Source: a virus. From it: a stretch of DNA of 20,090 bases. The stretch lies in the IMG/VR virus record IMGVR_UViG_3300006802_000804, positions 1 through 20,090 of that record; one strand, written 5' to 3'. Position 1 is the first letter of the stretch. Every line of letters begins with the position of its first letter. The translations under genes and the position numbers were made by a program. Below the pieces are notes generated by a model, which made no database searches, was not told where the DNA came from, and saw only the letters and a list, made by a program, of their open reading frames with translations. Shown here in pieces: positions 1-7,298 of the stretch.

Positions 1-123
1 ACGTACTCCAACGAGCGATACCGGAACCTCAAAGGCAAACGGCAGTGGATCGATGCGATATGGGTAGGGCCACAGGAGGCTGTGGTCGGGAAGAACAAGT
101 ACATTGTGAGGCTGGATAAGTGA
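1..123 (+). CDS. 3' end of an unrecognised gene (partial)
   Basis: Frame 1 is open from the window edge to a TGA at 121-123, giving the last 40 residues of a protein whose start lies outside the window. The visible tail is basic and contains two Trp and several Lys/Arg (for example KGKRQWIDAIWVGPQEAV), ending in IVRLDK. The following gene begins with GTG inside this stop codon (GTGA overlap), which supports it as a real coding end in an operon. No domain can be recognised from so short a piece, so no function is assigned. Confidence 0.6.
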   Translation, partial: TYSNERYRNLKGKRQWIDAIWVGPQEAVVGKNKYIVRLDK

Positions 124-308
124 TTACCGTCCATCAAATTGAAACATTCGAAGACCTGATGGAATTCAAGCCTGAGAAATTCATGGACCAGAAGATTCTG
201 AAAGGACTTTCCCGAAGTTTACGAGCAGGCGGAACGATGGAGATTGAGACCGAAGACGGATACCGGGGAACGATCCACCCCCCTGGGGCAGGCGAAGAAT
301 CCTCTTGA
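120..308 (+). CDS. Small hypothetical protein, 62 aa
   Basis: The gene starts with GTG at 120, overlapping the upstream stop by four bases (GTGA), a usual sign of translational coupling. The product is 62 residues, acidic overall, without a signal peptide or membrane segment. A short Gly-containing hydrophilic part (AGGTMEIETEDGYRG) could form a beta hairpin. It is the last gene before the terminator at 366-399, so it probably closes a transcript that begins upstream of the window. I do not recognise the family. Support comes from the coupled start and the position, not from homology. Confidence 0.5.
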   Translation: MITVHQIETFEDLMEFKPEKFMDQKILKGLSRSLRAGGTMEIETEDGYRGTIHPPGAGEESS

Positions 309-365
309 CATTCCCGTCAGGATAGCGAAACTTCACAGGACGTTCCTTGAGTAGAGTGAGCGACT

Positions 366-399
366 AAGGCCAGCAGATGAATTTCTGCTGGCCTTTGTT
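366..399 (+). terminator. Strong intrinsic terminator
   Basis: A perfect 12-bp inverted repeat (AAGGCCAGCAGA at 366-377 and TCTGCTGGCCTT at 384-395) encloses a 6-base loop and is followed by a T-rich run (TTTGTTG). It lies 58 bp after the stop of the 62-residue gene and about 100 bp before the next start. It therefore probably ends the upstream transcript and separates it from the late genes. Confidence 0.85.
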
Positions 400-451
400 G
401 TGCGCTGGCAAGCTCTTGCAGAAACCGTTGCATTCTGACAAAAATACATTC

Positions 452-473
452 TTTGCGAGGGCAGGGTCGCAAA
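452..473. repeat. Perfect 7-bp inverted repeat upstream of the membrane-protein gene
   Basis: TTTGCGA (452-458) and TCGCAAA (467-473) are exact inverted copies separated by the purine-rich spacer GGGCAGGG. The pair lies between the terminator at 366-399 and the ribosome binding site of the next gene (485-490). It could be an operator for a dimeric DNA-binding protein or a short RNA hairpin in the leader. No convincing -35/-10 pair is visible nearby, so a regulatory role is an inference. The stretch from 309 to 497 otherwise holds only the terminator. Confidence 0.35.
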
Positions 474-497
474 CGCATTTTCGTAAAGGATGCAGAA

Positions 498-791
498 ATG
501 CAACTCCTGTTCTGCAGCACACTCTGCCTTGGGATTATCTGTACATCCTACTCAGGATATCGGTTCATCTATTTTCTGCGATCTGATAAGGTTGCAGGCA
601 AAGCGGTCTGCTGGATCTTGGGAGGAGAGTTTGTAGGATTGCTGATTTACTGTAGCTTTTCGCTCATGGAACTGTTGAAGATAATACCCGACCCCCTTAC
701 TTCCACAGTGCTTAGAGGGATCGCGTTCGGGTCAGCTCTGGCGGCTTCAATTCACATGACCCATGCGATCCGGAAAATTGAAAATGAGTAG
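498..791 (+). CDS. Small three-segment membrane protein, candidate holin
   Basis: The chosen ATG at 498 has AAAGGA seven bases upstream; the frame is open further back to a TTG at 453, but that start has no ribosome binding site. The 97-residue product has three hydrophobic stretches (about residues 3-27, 33-60 and 67-90) joined by short charged turns (RSDK near 28-31) and ends in a charged tail, RKIENE. Size and topology are like class I phage holins, which form the membrane lesion at lysis. It is followed with an 8-bp overlap by a second small membrane protein, a common lysis-cassette arrangement. No endolysin is visible in the window, so holin is a suggestion based on topology; an unrelated small membrane protein remains possible. 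Confidence 0.6.
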   Translation: MQLLFCSTLCLGIICTSYSGYRFIYFLRSDKVAGKAVCWILGGEFVGLLIYCSFSLMELLKIIPDPLTSTVLRGIAFGSALAASIHMTHAIRKIENE

Positions 792-1116
792 CATTCTGGC
801 ACAAATGCATGGAGCCCCCCAGGACTGGGCAGAATTTGGCCTGGCAGGGCTGGTCATTTTCGCATTGTTTTGCCTCACCTTTTTTCTGCTGAAGAATCAC
901 AAATCAGAGCGATCTGAGTGGGCGTCTGACGCTCGGTCCCGTGAAGATGTCAGAGTCTCTCAAAACGAGAGATTCATCAGGGTGCAGGAAGAGTTCAGCA
1001 GCGCGATCAAAGAACTCTCGGAAAGTCAGAAAGAGACATTGCGATTGCAGCGAGAGTTTCGGGAAGACACTATCCGCAAACAGGCCATACATGAAGCAAC
1101 TCTTGCCAGGCAGTAA
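784..1116 (+). CDS. Single-pass membrane protein with coiled-coil tail, holin-like (BhlA/UviB type)
   Basis: Starting at the ATG at 784, which overlaps the upstream gene by 8 bp, the product is 110 residues. A short N-terminal stretch with Pro and Trp leads into one strongly hydrophobic segment (about residues 19-36, GLAGLVIFALFCLTFFLL). After it come about 70 highly charged residues rich in Glu, Arg, Gln and Ser that should form an amphipathic helix or coiled coil. This layout matches the BhlA/UviB group of small phage and bacteriocin-release membrane proteins, which act in the inner membrane. A spanin-like or other envelope role cannot be excluded. An ATG at 763 in the same frame lacks a ribosome binding site and would put seven basic or polar residues in front. 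Confidence 0.6.
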   Translation: MSSILAQMHGAPQDWAEFGLAGLVIFALFCLTFFLLKNHKSERSEWASDARSREDVRVSQNERFIRVQEEFSSAIKELSESQKETLRLQREFREDTIRKQAIHEATLARQ

Positions 1117-1126
1117 GGAATAGAAG

Positions 1127-1456
1127 ATGAATACTCCGGACAATCAGATTTGGAACACTGCCGAGGCTGCGGACAACACGGCGACCGTAATTACGATCGC
1201 TCCTGCTTCGAATCGCAGAGTTGCCCTGCACTACCTGCTCTTCGGATACGACGCAACGGTCACGGCAGGCCGTCTCACAGTCAGCATTGGGGGAGTGACG
1301 GTGCTCAGCATGCCGGTCACCCAGACTGGCCCTGGCCCACTTCCGTTACCCGGAATGAGAAGTCCTCGACTGGGAGAGACGATGGTAATTACCCTTGCGG
1401 CTGCAGGGGCCAGCACTCAGGGATCATTGACCTCAATGCATACTCTGGAATCATGA
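1127..1456 (+). CDS. Small beta-rich hypothetical protein, 109 aa
   Basis: The ATG at 1127 has a good AAGGAA six bases upstream and lies 10 bp after the previous stop. The product is rich in Ala, Thr, Val and Gly, with alternating hydrophobic residues that suggest beta strands (VALHYLLFGYDATVTAGRLTVS, broken by short turns) and a Pro-rich middle (GPGPLPLPGM). It has no signal peptide, and its single hydrophobic stretches are too short to be membrane segments. The composition resembles small phage virion or decoration-like proteins, but no specific family is recognised. The glycosyltransferase begins 13 bp downstream, so the two are probably co-transcribed; this protein could be a substrate, which is only speculation. 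Confidence 0.6.
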   Translation: MNTPDNQIWNTAEAADNTATVITIAPASNRRVALHYLLFGYDATVTAGRLTVSIGGVTVLSMPVTQTGPGPLPLPGMRSPRLGETMVITLAAAGASTQGSLTSMHTLES

Positions 1457-1469
1457 CAGGAAGTGCATT

Positions 1470-2891
1470 TTGTACAAAGCTAATTTCGGCACGTCGGGCA
1501 CATCAGGAATCTCCGCATCCCTGGGCCAGAAGCATCTTTCCGCATCGGTGGCCATTATCAGCCACAACTACGGCAAGTATCTTGCGCAGGCGATTCGCAG
1601 CGTGCTGGCTCAGACGCTGAAGCCGGAGCGGATTCTGGTGATCGACGACAACAGTACCGACAACACCGAAGCGGTAGCTAAAAGTTTCGCTGCCCGTGGA
1701 GTCGAGTACCTGCGAGTCCACACGGGCAATGTCTGGGAGAATCGTCTGACGGCCTTTCGGGAACTGGAGTCCGAATGGGTACTCTGTCTGGATGCCGACA
1801 ATTACCTGTTGAACAATTACCTGGAAGAGGGTGTCAAGGCAGGCCGATCGTCTGATACCTGTGGCATCGTTCGGATGGACCTTCTGCGATTCGGCACGGA
1901 GTCACGCCTGTTAAAGCCGTCGCAGAAAAACCTGTGGGCCACGAATCACGTCGACGCGGGATCGATCTACCGTCGTGAGGCGGTACTTCAGCAGGACATG
2001 GGCAGTGTCCTGATCAACCCGATGAACGAGGCGGAAGACTGGCTGCTGGCAAGGAAGGTCTGCGAAACAGGCTGGACCCTCGCACAGAATCCTGTTCCGC
2101 TGATGTATCGGAAGCACAACGATAACAAGCACGTCAGAAGGCTGGCGAGAACGCGGGACTACTATCACGACGCCTCGTTGAGAAACGAGCCAGTTACGCT
2201 GATCTGTCTGCTCAGTGGCAGGTGGAACTGCCTGCGAGACACCTGTCGGTGGCTCGGTGCTCAGACATGGCCCAGAAGGCTGTGTCGGCTGGTTATGGTG
2301 GACAACTCCAACGACCCGTCCTTCGGAGAGCAGGTACGGCAATGGCTCACCAGTTCCGGGTATCGAGACTTCAGATACATCGAATCTTCACTGGGCGAAC
2401 GGGGACTGGGAGAAAGGCGTCGCGAGGGACAACGGGAGACCAGCAGAAAAGTCAATCAGGTTGTGGCGGCGCACTATAATCGCGCCATCCATGAAGCCAG
2501 TACCGAATACATCTTCTCGCTGGAAGATGATGTTTTCCCGGAACGGTTCGACGCGATTCAGCATCTTCTGTTCGGCATGTCTCACGACGTGGCAGGTGTC
2601 ACCGGAGCGTATCCTCACCGGGACAGTGATCGCTGGCTGGCGTGGACAGGGACAGGAGCCCAGCACACATACCCCGAGCAGCTTGGGGAAGGTATCAAGA
2701 ACATCGACGGCTGCGGCTTTGGATGCTTCCTGTTCAGGAAGTCCGCAATGTCACAACAGAAGCTGGTAGCTGATGCAAAGCCGACCATCTTCTTTGACTG
2801 CAACGGATGCGACAGTCTGCGACAGAAAGGCTGGAAGCTGAGGATCAACTGGGATGTGGTCTGTGAACATCGAGCAGGAGTCCATGTGTGA
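1470..2891 (+). CDS. Tandem two-domain family 2 glycosyltransferase
   Basis: The 473-residue product has two GT-A type domains in a row. The first (about 24-235) carries the nucleotide-binding VIDDNSTDNT motif (D59, D60) and a metal-binding DxD motif, LDADN (108-111). The second (about 240-440) repeats the pattern with VMVDNSND (D278) and LEDDVF (352-355). Family 2 glycosyltransferases move sugars from nucleotide-sugar donors in the cytoplasm. No membrane segment is seen. The start is TTG at 1470, supported by AGGAAG six bases upstream just after the previous stop at 1456; no in-frame ATG gives the full first domain. The first 20 residues are Gly/Ser/Thr-rich (GTSGTSG). It lies between lysis-like and packaging genes, so a role in glycosylating virion protein, phage DNA or a host surface glycan is possible. 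The substrate cannot be read from sequence. Confidence 0.85.
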   Translation: MYKANFGTSGTSGISASLGQKHLSASVAIISHNYGKYLAQAIRSVLAQTLKPERILVIDDNSTDNTEAVAKSFAARGVEYLRVHTGNVWENRLTAFRELESEWVLCLDADNYLLNNYLEEGVKAGRSSDTCGIVRMDLLRFGTESRLLKPSQKNLWATNHVDAGSIYRREAVLQQDMGSVLINPMNEAEDWLLARKVCETGWTLAQNPVPLMYRKHNDNKHVRRLARTRDYYHDASLRNEPVTLICLLSGRWNCLRDTCRWLGAQTWPRRLCRLVMVDNSNDPSFGEQVRQWLTSSGYRDFRYIESSLGERGLGERRREGQRETSRKVNQVVAAHYNRAIHEASTEYIFSLEDDVFPERFDAIQHLLFGMSHDVAGVTGAYPHRDSDRWLAWTGTGAQHTYPEQLGEGIKNIDGCGFGCFLFRKSAMSQQKLVADAKPTIFFDCNGCDSLRQKGWKLRINWDVVCEHRAGVHV

Positions 2892-3175
2892 CGGAGCGGC
2901 GAACAGTCGTTCTGGTGGGAGGCAGGCACCACGGAAAGAAAGCGACTCTGGACCTGCCTACCTACACCAATGTCGGAGGCTACTCGCAGCCGAACATTGT
3001 CGTGGACGGAGAACCGTATCTGATTGAGCTGATGCATCTCAGAGACGGATCAATGGTCCGTTTTCTTCGTGCTCCGGAAATGACGGTTCGTTCCGCAGCC
3101 GATGCTCTGATGTCACTGACATTACAGGCTTCTGAGCAACTGCCGAAAATACTGCATGACTGGCAACTTTCATGA
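2888..3175 (+). CDS. Hypothetical protein, 95 aa, coupled to terminase
   Basis: The start is GTG at 2888, overlapping the glycosyltransferase stop (GTGA), with CAGGAG seven bases upstream. Its own stop overlaps the terminase start (ATGA at 3172). The protein begins RRTVVLVGGRHHGKKATLDL, which superficially looks like a Walker A loop but lacks the consensus spacing, so nucleotide binding is not claimed. The middle appears to be mixed beta strand and the end an amphipathic helix. Similar short proteins with a VxLxGGxxHG opening occur beside phage packaging genes, but I cannot give a function. The double overlap shows that it belongs to the packaging operon. Confidence 0.65.
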   Translation: MTERRTVVLVGGRHHGKKATLDLPTYTNVGGYSQPNIVVDGEPYLIELMHLRDGSMVRFLRAPEMTVRSAADALMSLTLQASEQLPKILHDWQLS

Positions 3176-5766
3176 CAGCGTCCACAAGCATTCTGGAAGA
3201 GGCTCCAAAAACCCTGTGGGGCAGAATAGACGGTCAGATACGGCCCTACGTCCGGGATGAAGAAGGCAGAATACACGTCCTGACTTGGGCTCCCATGCCG
3301 GGCTCGCAGAAAAGCTTCATGGAATGCTCTGTCCAGGAAGTCTGTTATGCTGGAACCCGTGGCCCTGGTAAGACTGATGCGCTGCTGATGTCCTTTGCCC
3401 AGCACATCGGGAAATGGGGGAAAGACTGGCGAGGAATCATCTTCAGGCGGACCTATCCGGAACTGGAAGACATCATCGGCAAGGCTGATAAGTGGTTCTC
3501 GGAAATCTTTCCGGAAGCAACGTACAACAAAGGAAAGCACTTCTGGGAATGGCCCACCGGAGAACGGCTTTACTTTGGACACATGCGGGTGCCGTCTGAC
3601 TACAACAAGTACCACGGACATAATTATCCATTCATCGGCTGGGAAGAACTCACGACATGGCCCTCCAAAGACTGCTTCGTGGTCATGCTGTCGACGAACA
3701 GAACTACGAATCCCAACGTACCCAAGATGATCAGGGCCACAACTAACCCTCACGGATGCGTTCCGTACGGAGAGGTGCTGACCGACAGGGGATGGGTAGA
3801 CATTGCAGAAGTGGCGGCAGGAGACACGGTTCTTTCTGTGGACGCTTACGGACAGCAGGTATGGAAACCTGTTTCTGACGTGATTCGTCAATACTGGGAA
3901 GGAGACATGATTTCCCGACAGGGCAGGGGCATGCACATGGTCTTTACTTCGGACCATCGACTGCCTCACCTCAACACTTCGCGAACAGAGCATTCCGTCA
4001 AATCCTTCGAAGATTTACCTGGGGACGCCAGCATTCGAAGAACGGGGTTGCCGGTAGAAAGGCTTCGGGAAGAAGACCGCTTTGCTCCTGACGCCGCCTT
4101 TAATTCAGAAGGCCAGCAGAGCCCGGTAACGTCTTTGACGGCATATCAGTACGCCTCAGTTTTAGGATGGATGCTGGCAGAAGGCTCGACCTGTCCTCGT
4201 GAGAGAGCCTTCTGCATTGCGCAGACGAAGCCGCATACCGTTCAAATGATTCGTGACTTGCTGAATGACTGCGGATTCAAGTTCAGATACGACGGCCAGC
4301 AGTTCTGGGTTTACGAAGGCTCTTGGATGAAGGAGTTCGAGAAGTACGGAAAGTGCAGGGACAAGTACATTCCGAGAAGAATCTTTGATTGCGGGACTGG
4401 CCCTTTAACTGCTCTCTTCGAAAGCCTGATGCTGGGAGACGGATGCGGTCAGACTTACTACACGACTTCCAGAAAACTGGCAGACGATGTCGCAGAGCTT
4501 TGTACGAGGCTGGGGTATGCGACGTACGTTTCTTTTCGTCAGCGGGAAGACAGGAAAGGTCTTTCATGGTCAGTCAGTTTCTCGGAAAGAGCGGCTACGA
4601 AACTGATTACTGGAAACCATCTCTATGATGTTTCTTCGAGACATGGTGGAGTTAATTGCACGCGAGAAAAGTTTTCAGGGGAAGTGTATTGCCTGACCGT
4701 CCCCGACACGGAGACTTTTTTTCTGCGACAGAAAGGATGCGTCTGGCTGTCAGGGAACTCAGGTCATAACTGGGTTAAGGCCCGCTACAAGCTTCCGGTC
4801 AAGGCAGTAAACGAGTCTGGTCAGAAAAATTACTTCGGAGAACTCTGCGGCGGCGAGCAGATGGTCGACGAGAAGGGCAAGCCGATACTGGACGGCATGG
4901 GTCGCCCCATGTACCAGCCGGAGCGAATTGCCATTCATGGGGACATCGACGAGAACTTTCTGCTACTCGACGCCGACCCTGGGTACAAGGCGACCATTGC
5001 TGCTTCGGCAAGCTCTCCCAGCCAGCTGAAAGCATGGCTGCACGGTTCCTGGGATGTGGTGGCAGGCGGCATGTTTGACGACCTGTGGGATTCCCAGATT
5101 CACATTGTGGAGCCGTTCAAAATTCCCCCATCCTGGAGAATCGACAGGTCGTTCGACTGGGGATCGTCCAAGCCTGCATCCGTAGGCTGGTGGGCAGAGT
5201 CGGACGGAACCGACTACATCAACGCAGCAGGATTCAGAATCCCTACGGTCAAGGGAGACATCTTCAGAATCCATGAATGGTACATGTGTAAAAAAGGCGA
5301 AGAGAACAAGGGGCTGATGCTGACAGACCGGGAAATTGCAGCAGGCGTGAAAGACATGCAGCTTCAGCATCCCACACTGATGGGAAAAACGGTGCATCCA
5401 GGTCCGGCAGATACCAGTATCTTCGACACCACCAATGGACAGTCCATTGCAAAGGCGATGGCTGACATGGGAGTCCGCTGGACCCGCGCCGACAAATCAT
5501 CAGGCAGCCGCATCCTGGGCTGGCAGCGAATCAGAAACAGACTGCAGGCGTCCATCAAAAAGGACGGACTACCCAGAGAGAATCCTGGGCTGTATGTTTT
5601 CGACACCTGCGAGGCGTTTATTCGCACAGTTCCGGTACTGCCCCGAGACGAAAGAAACACGGAAGACTGCGACACCGAGGCAGAAGACCATATCGCAGAC
5701 GAAATGCGCTACCGTCTATACAGTAGGACCGGAAAAATGGTCAATAAGAAAATTCGAGGCAGATAA
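3172..5766 (+). CDS. terL: Terminase large subunit interrupted by an intein
   Basis: This is the ATP-driven motor and nuclease that translocates and cuts phage DNA at the portal. The 864-residue precursor has Walker A GTRGPGKT (61-68), a Walker B region ending WEEL (157-160), and the coupling motif ATTNPHG that ends at residue 195. Residues 196-529 are an intein, and the ATPase fold resumes at SGHNWVKARY. The C-terminal RuvC-like nuclease shows FDWG (D662) and EDHIADEMRY (D839, D843). The spliced protein would be 195 + 335 = 530 residues, a normal size for phage terminases. The start ATG overlaps the previous stop (ATGA). The portal start overlaps the stop by one base (TAATG), so packaging genes are translationally coupled. 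Without splicing the motor should be inactive, because the insertion separates the coupling motif from the rest of the ATPase. Confidence 0.95.
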   Translation: MTASTSILEEAPKTLWGRIDGQIRPYVRDEEGRIHVLTWAPMPGSQKSFMECSVQEVCYAGTRGPGKTDALLMSFAQHIGKWGKDWRGIIFRRTYPELEDIIGKADKWFSEIFPEATYNKGKHFWEWPTGERLYFGHMRVPSDYNKYHGHNYPFIGWEELTTWPSKDCFVVMLSTNRTTNPNVPKMIRATTNPHGCVPYGEVLTDRGWVDIAEVAAGDTVLSVDAYGQQVWKPVSDVIRQYWEGDMISRQGRGMHMVFTSDHRLPHLNTSRTEHSVKSFEDLPGDASIRRTGLPVERLREEDRFAPDAAFNSEGQQSPVTSLTAYQYASVLGWMLAEGSTCPRERAFCIAQTKPHTVQMIRDLLNDCGFKFRYDGQQFWVYEGSWMKEFEKYGKCRDKYIPRRIFDCGTGPLTALFESLMLGDGCGQTYYTTSRKLADDVAELCTRLGYATYVSFRQREDRKGLSWSVSFSERAATKLITGNHLYDVSSRHGGVNCTREKFSGEVYCLTVPDTETFFLRQKGCVWLSGNSGHNWVKARYKLPVKAVNESGQKNYFGELCGGEQMVDEKGKPILDGMGRPMYQPERIAIHGDIDENFLLLDADPGYKATIAASASSPSQLKAWLHGSWDVVAGGMFDDLWDSQIHIVEPFKIPPSWRIDRSFDWGSSKPASVGWWAESDGTDYINAAGFRIPTVKGDIFRIHEWYMCKKGEENKGLMLTDREIAAGVKDMQLQHPTLMGKTVHPGPADTSIFDTTNGQSIAKAMADMGVRWTRADKSSGSRILGWQRIRNRLQASIKKDGLPRENPGLYVFDTCEAFIRTVPVLPRDERNTEDCDTEAEDHIADEMRYRLYSRTGKMVNKKIRGR
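3757..4758 (+). other. Intein with LAGLIDADG homing endonuclease inside terL
   Basis: The 334-residue insertion begins with Cys1 in the context NPHG-CVPYGEVLTD and ends VWLSGN before Ser (+1). Block A is CVPYGEVLTDRGWVDI; block B is the TxxH motif FTSDHRLP. The endonuclease has both LAGLIDADG motifs: LGWMLAEGS (331-339, acidic E337) and FESLMLGDGC (416-425, D423). Block F is GEVYCLTVPDTETFF. Removing the insert joins NPHG to SGHNWVKAR, which restores a continuous terminase sequence. The penultimate residue is Gly instead of the usual His, so Asn cyclisation may be slow or assisted by another residue. Both endonuclease acidic residues are present, so the element looks mobile. By hand count, GC is 84/180 at 4561-4740 against 33/60 at 4921-4980, consistent with foreign origin but a small sample. 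Confidence 0.9.
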
Positions 5767-7298
5767 TGGAAACTGACCGACCAAAAATTCAATCCACGCA
5801 TCCACAGTACGATCGAATCGCACCTGTGTGGAAAAAGGTGCGGGATGTGATCGAAGGCGAGCCTGCGGTACTTGCTCCTGAAAACGTCAAAGACTACCTG
5901 CCTCCGCCCCCAGGTATGCAGCCCGGACCTGAGCTGTCCATCAACGATAAGCTGACCAACAGATTGCAGACACGATACGACTTCTACAAGTCGTTCGCCG
6001 ACTTTCCGGAAATCACTGCGCCCATGATTCAGGGCATCATGGGGCTGGTCCATGAAAAGCCACCTGAGTATCAGCTGCCGGAAAAACTGAAATACCTGGA
6101 AGAAAGGGCCACGGGGGACGGAGACTCTATTGAAGAACTCTGGCAACTGGTTACCCAGGAGCTGTTCTATACCGGGCGCATCGGACTGCTGGCCGACGTG
6201 GAAGGAGGTCTCGGAACCCAGGGAGCCCGGATGCATCTTTGTCCGTATGTGGCGGAGAGCATTCGAAACTGGAGACTTGCTCCACGCTGCGACGGCGAGA
6301 TGCCGCAGATGGTCGTACTGGGCGAACATGGCATGGCTCCGGACGAGCACGATGACTTTAAGCATGTCGAAGTCATGTTTTACCGCGAACTGAGAGTGTT
6401 CAACCAGGAATACTGGGTTCGGGTGTGGAAGAAAGTGAAAGAAGGTCGTCCTGAGGTGATGGTTACCGAGGACACCAATGGAGAAGGCTGGCTGCGACCC
6501 GAGATATTCGGAACACCAATGGGCCAGATTCCGTTGACCATTCTCAACGCCACGGATATTGGATTTTCTTATGGCCCTGTACCTGCATGGCCGATGGCGA
6601 AACGCGCACTTGCAATTTTCAGAAAAAGTGCAGACGTGAATCGGTCGCTGTACATTAAAGGCGATCCCCAGGCGTGGATCACCGGAGTGTCCGAGGATGA
6701 CATTCCTACAGAAATCGGTGGTAGCTCTATCTGGGGATTCCCGGACTCTGAAGCCAAGGTGGGATACCTGGACATTGATGGTCAGGGAATTCCTCTTCAG
6801 TTGAAGGCAATTGATTCAGAATACAGTCGATTCTATGGAGAGGCTGGGCATCTTCTGGAAAGCCATTCCAAAGGCGCAGAGGCGGCAGAGGCTCTGCGTA
6901 TTCGGCAGGGCATGAAGCAGGTCTCGGTCAAGGCTCTGGTGAAAAATGCAGGGGCCGGGATGACCGAAGCCCTGAAAATGATTGGCCGCATGTCCGGTCT
7001 CGGGGAAGAGGAAATCAAAAGCATTCGGTTTGATCCGAATGTTAATTTCACCGAAGGTTCGATGGGCTACCAGGAACTGCTGTTCCTGATGCAGGCCAAG
7101 GACCTGGCGATTCGAAACGGCGTGCCTCTTTCGAACGAAACGATTCACGCGCAGATGCGAAAGCGTCAGCTTACGAATCTGACTTACGAGGAAGAACTTA
7201 CAGGCTCAACGTCAGACATCGATACTGCGTTTGGCCTGATGGGAAGACTGTCAAAGGAACAGAATGTCGGCACGAGCACTGCAGAGGGAACTGGCTAA
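5766..7298 (+). CDS. Portal protein, DUF4055 type
   Basis: The portal is the dodecameric ring at one head vertex through which DNA enters and leaves and on which terminase docks. The 510-residue product opens with a HPQYDRIAPVWKKVRDVIEG segment typical of DUF4055 proteins, followed by a Pro-rich loop (YLPPPPGM), a helical stretch with the RLQTRYDFYKSFADF pattern, and a long helical C-terminal half (SHSKGAEAAEALRIRQG) suited to the crown or stem. Length fits the family. It directly follows terL with a TAATG overlap, and the next gene starts inside its last 35 bases. Family assignment is by pattern memory; position next to terminase makes the portal role secure even if the family name were wrong. 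Confidence 0.88.
   Translation: METDRPKIQSTHPQYDRIAPVWKKVRDVIEGEPAVLAPENVKDYLPPPPGMQPGPELSINDKLTNRLQTRYDFYKSFADFPEITAPMIQGIMGLVHEKPPEYQLPEKLKYLEERATGDGDSIEELWQLVTQELFYTGRIGLLADVEGGLGTQGARMHLCPYVAESIRNWRLAPRCDGEMPQMVVLGEHGMAPDEHDDFKHVEVMFYRELRVFNQEYWVRVWKKVKEGRPEVMVTEDTNGEGWLRPEIFGTPMGQIPLTILNATDIGFSYGPVPAWPMAKRALAIFRKSADVNRSLYIKGDPQAWITGVSEDDIPTEIGGSSIWGFPDSEAKVGYLDIDGQGIPLQLKAIDSEYSRFYGEAGHLLESHSKGAEAAEALRIRQGMKQVSVKALVKNAGAGMTEALKMIGRMSGLGEEEIKSIRFDPNVNFTEGSMGYQELLFLMQAKDLAIRNGVPLSNETIHAQMRKRQLTNLTYEEELTGSTSDIDTAFGLMGRLSKEQNVGTSTAEGTG

Noticed and set aside
305-333. Promoter with perfect TTGACA at 305-310
   Set aside because: At 17 bp spacing the -10 would be AAACTT, a poor match, and the transcript would meet the strong terminator at 366-399 almost at once.
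1150-1620. Plus-strand frame of 156 codons overlapping the small beta-rich gene
   Set aside because: The product is rich in Cys, His, Arg and Trp without structure, and it overlaps the better supported gene at 1127 and the glycosyltransferase start.
2888-2950. Walker A-like GGRHHGKK in the 95-residue protein
   Set aside because: The spacing does not match GxxxxGK[ST], there is no Walker B, and the protein is too small for a P-loop ATPase.
2980-3993. Long open frame on the minus strand, 337 codons
   Set aside because: It lies opposite the terminase and intein, has no recognisable domain, and its Cys/Ser/His-rich content is typical of an antisense shadow of a real gene.
3757-4758. Class 3 intein, or a free-standing homing endonuclease gene
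   Set aside because: Cys1 is present, so class 3 (which lacks it) does not apply. The frame is continuous with terminase on both sides, so it is not a separate gene.
5709-6365. Minus-strand open frame of 218 codons opposite the portal gene
   Set aside because: The plus-strand portal has clear family features and coupled starts; the antisense frame has none.
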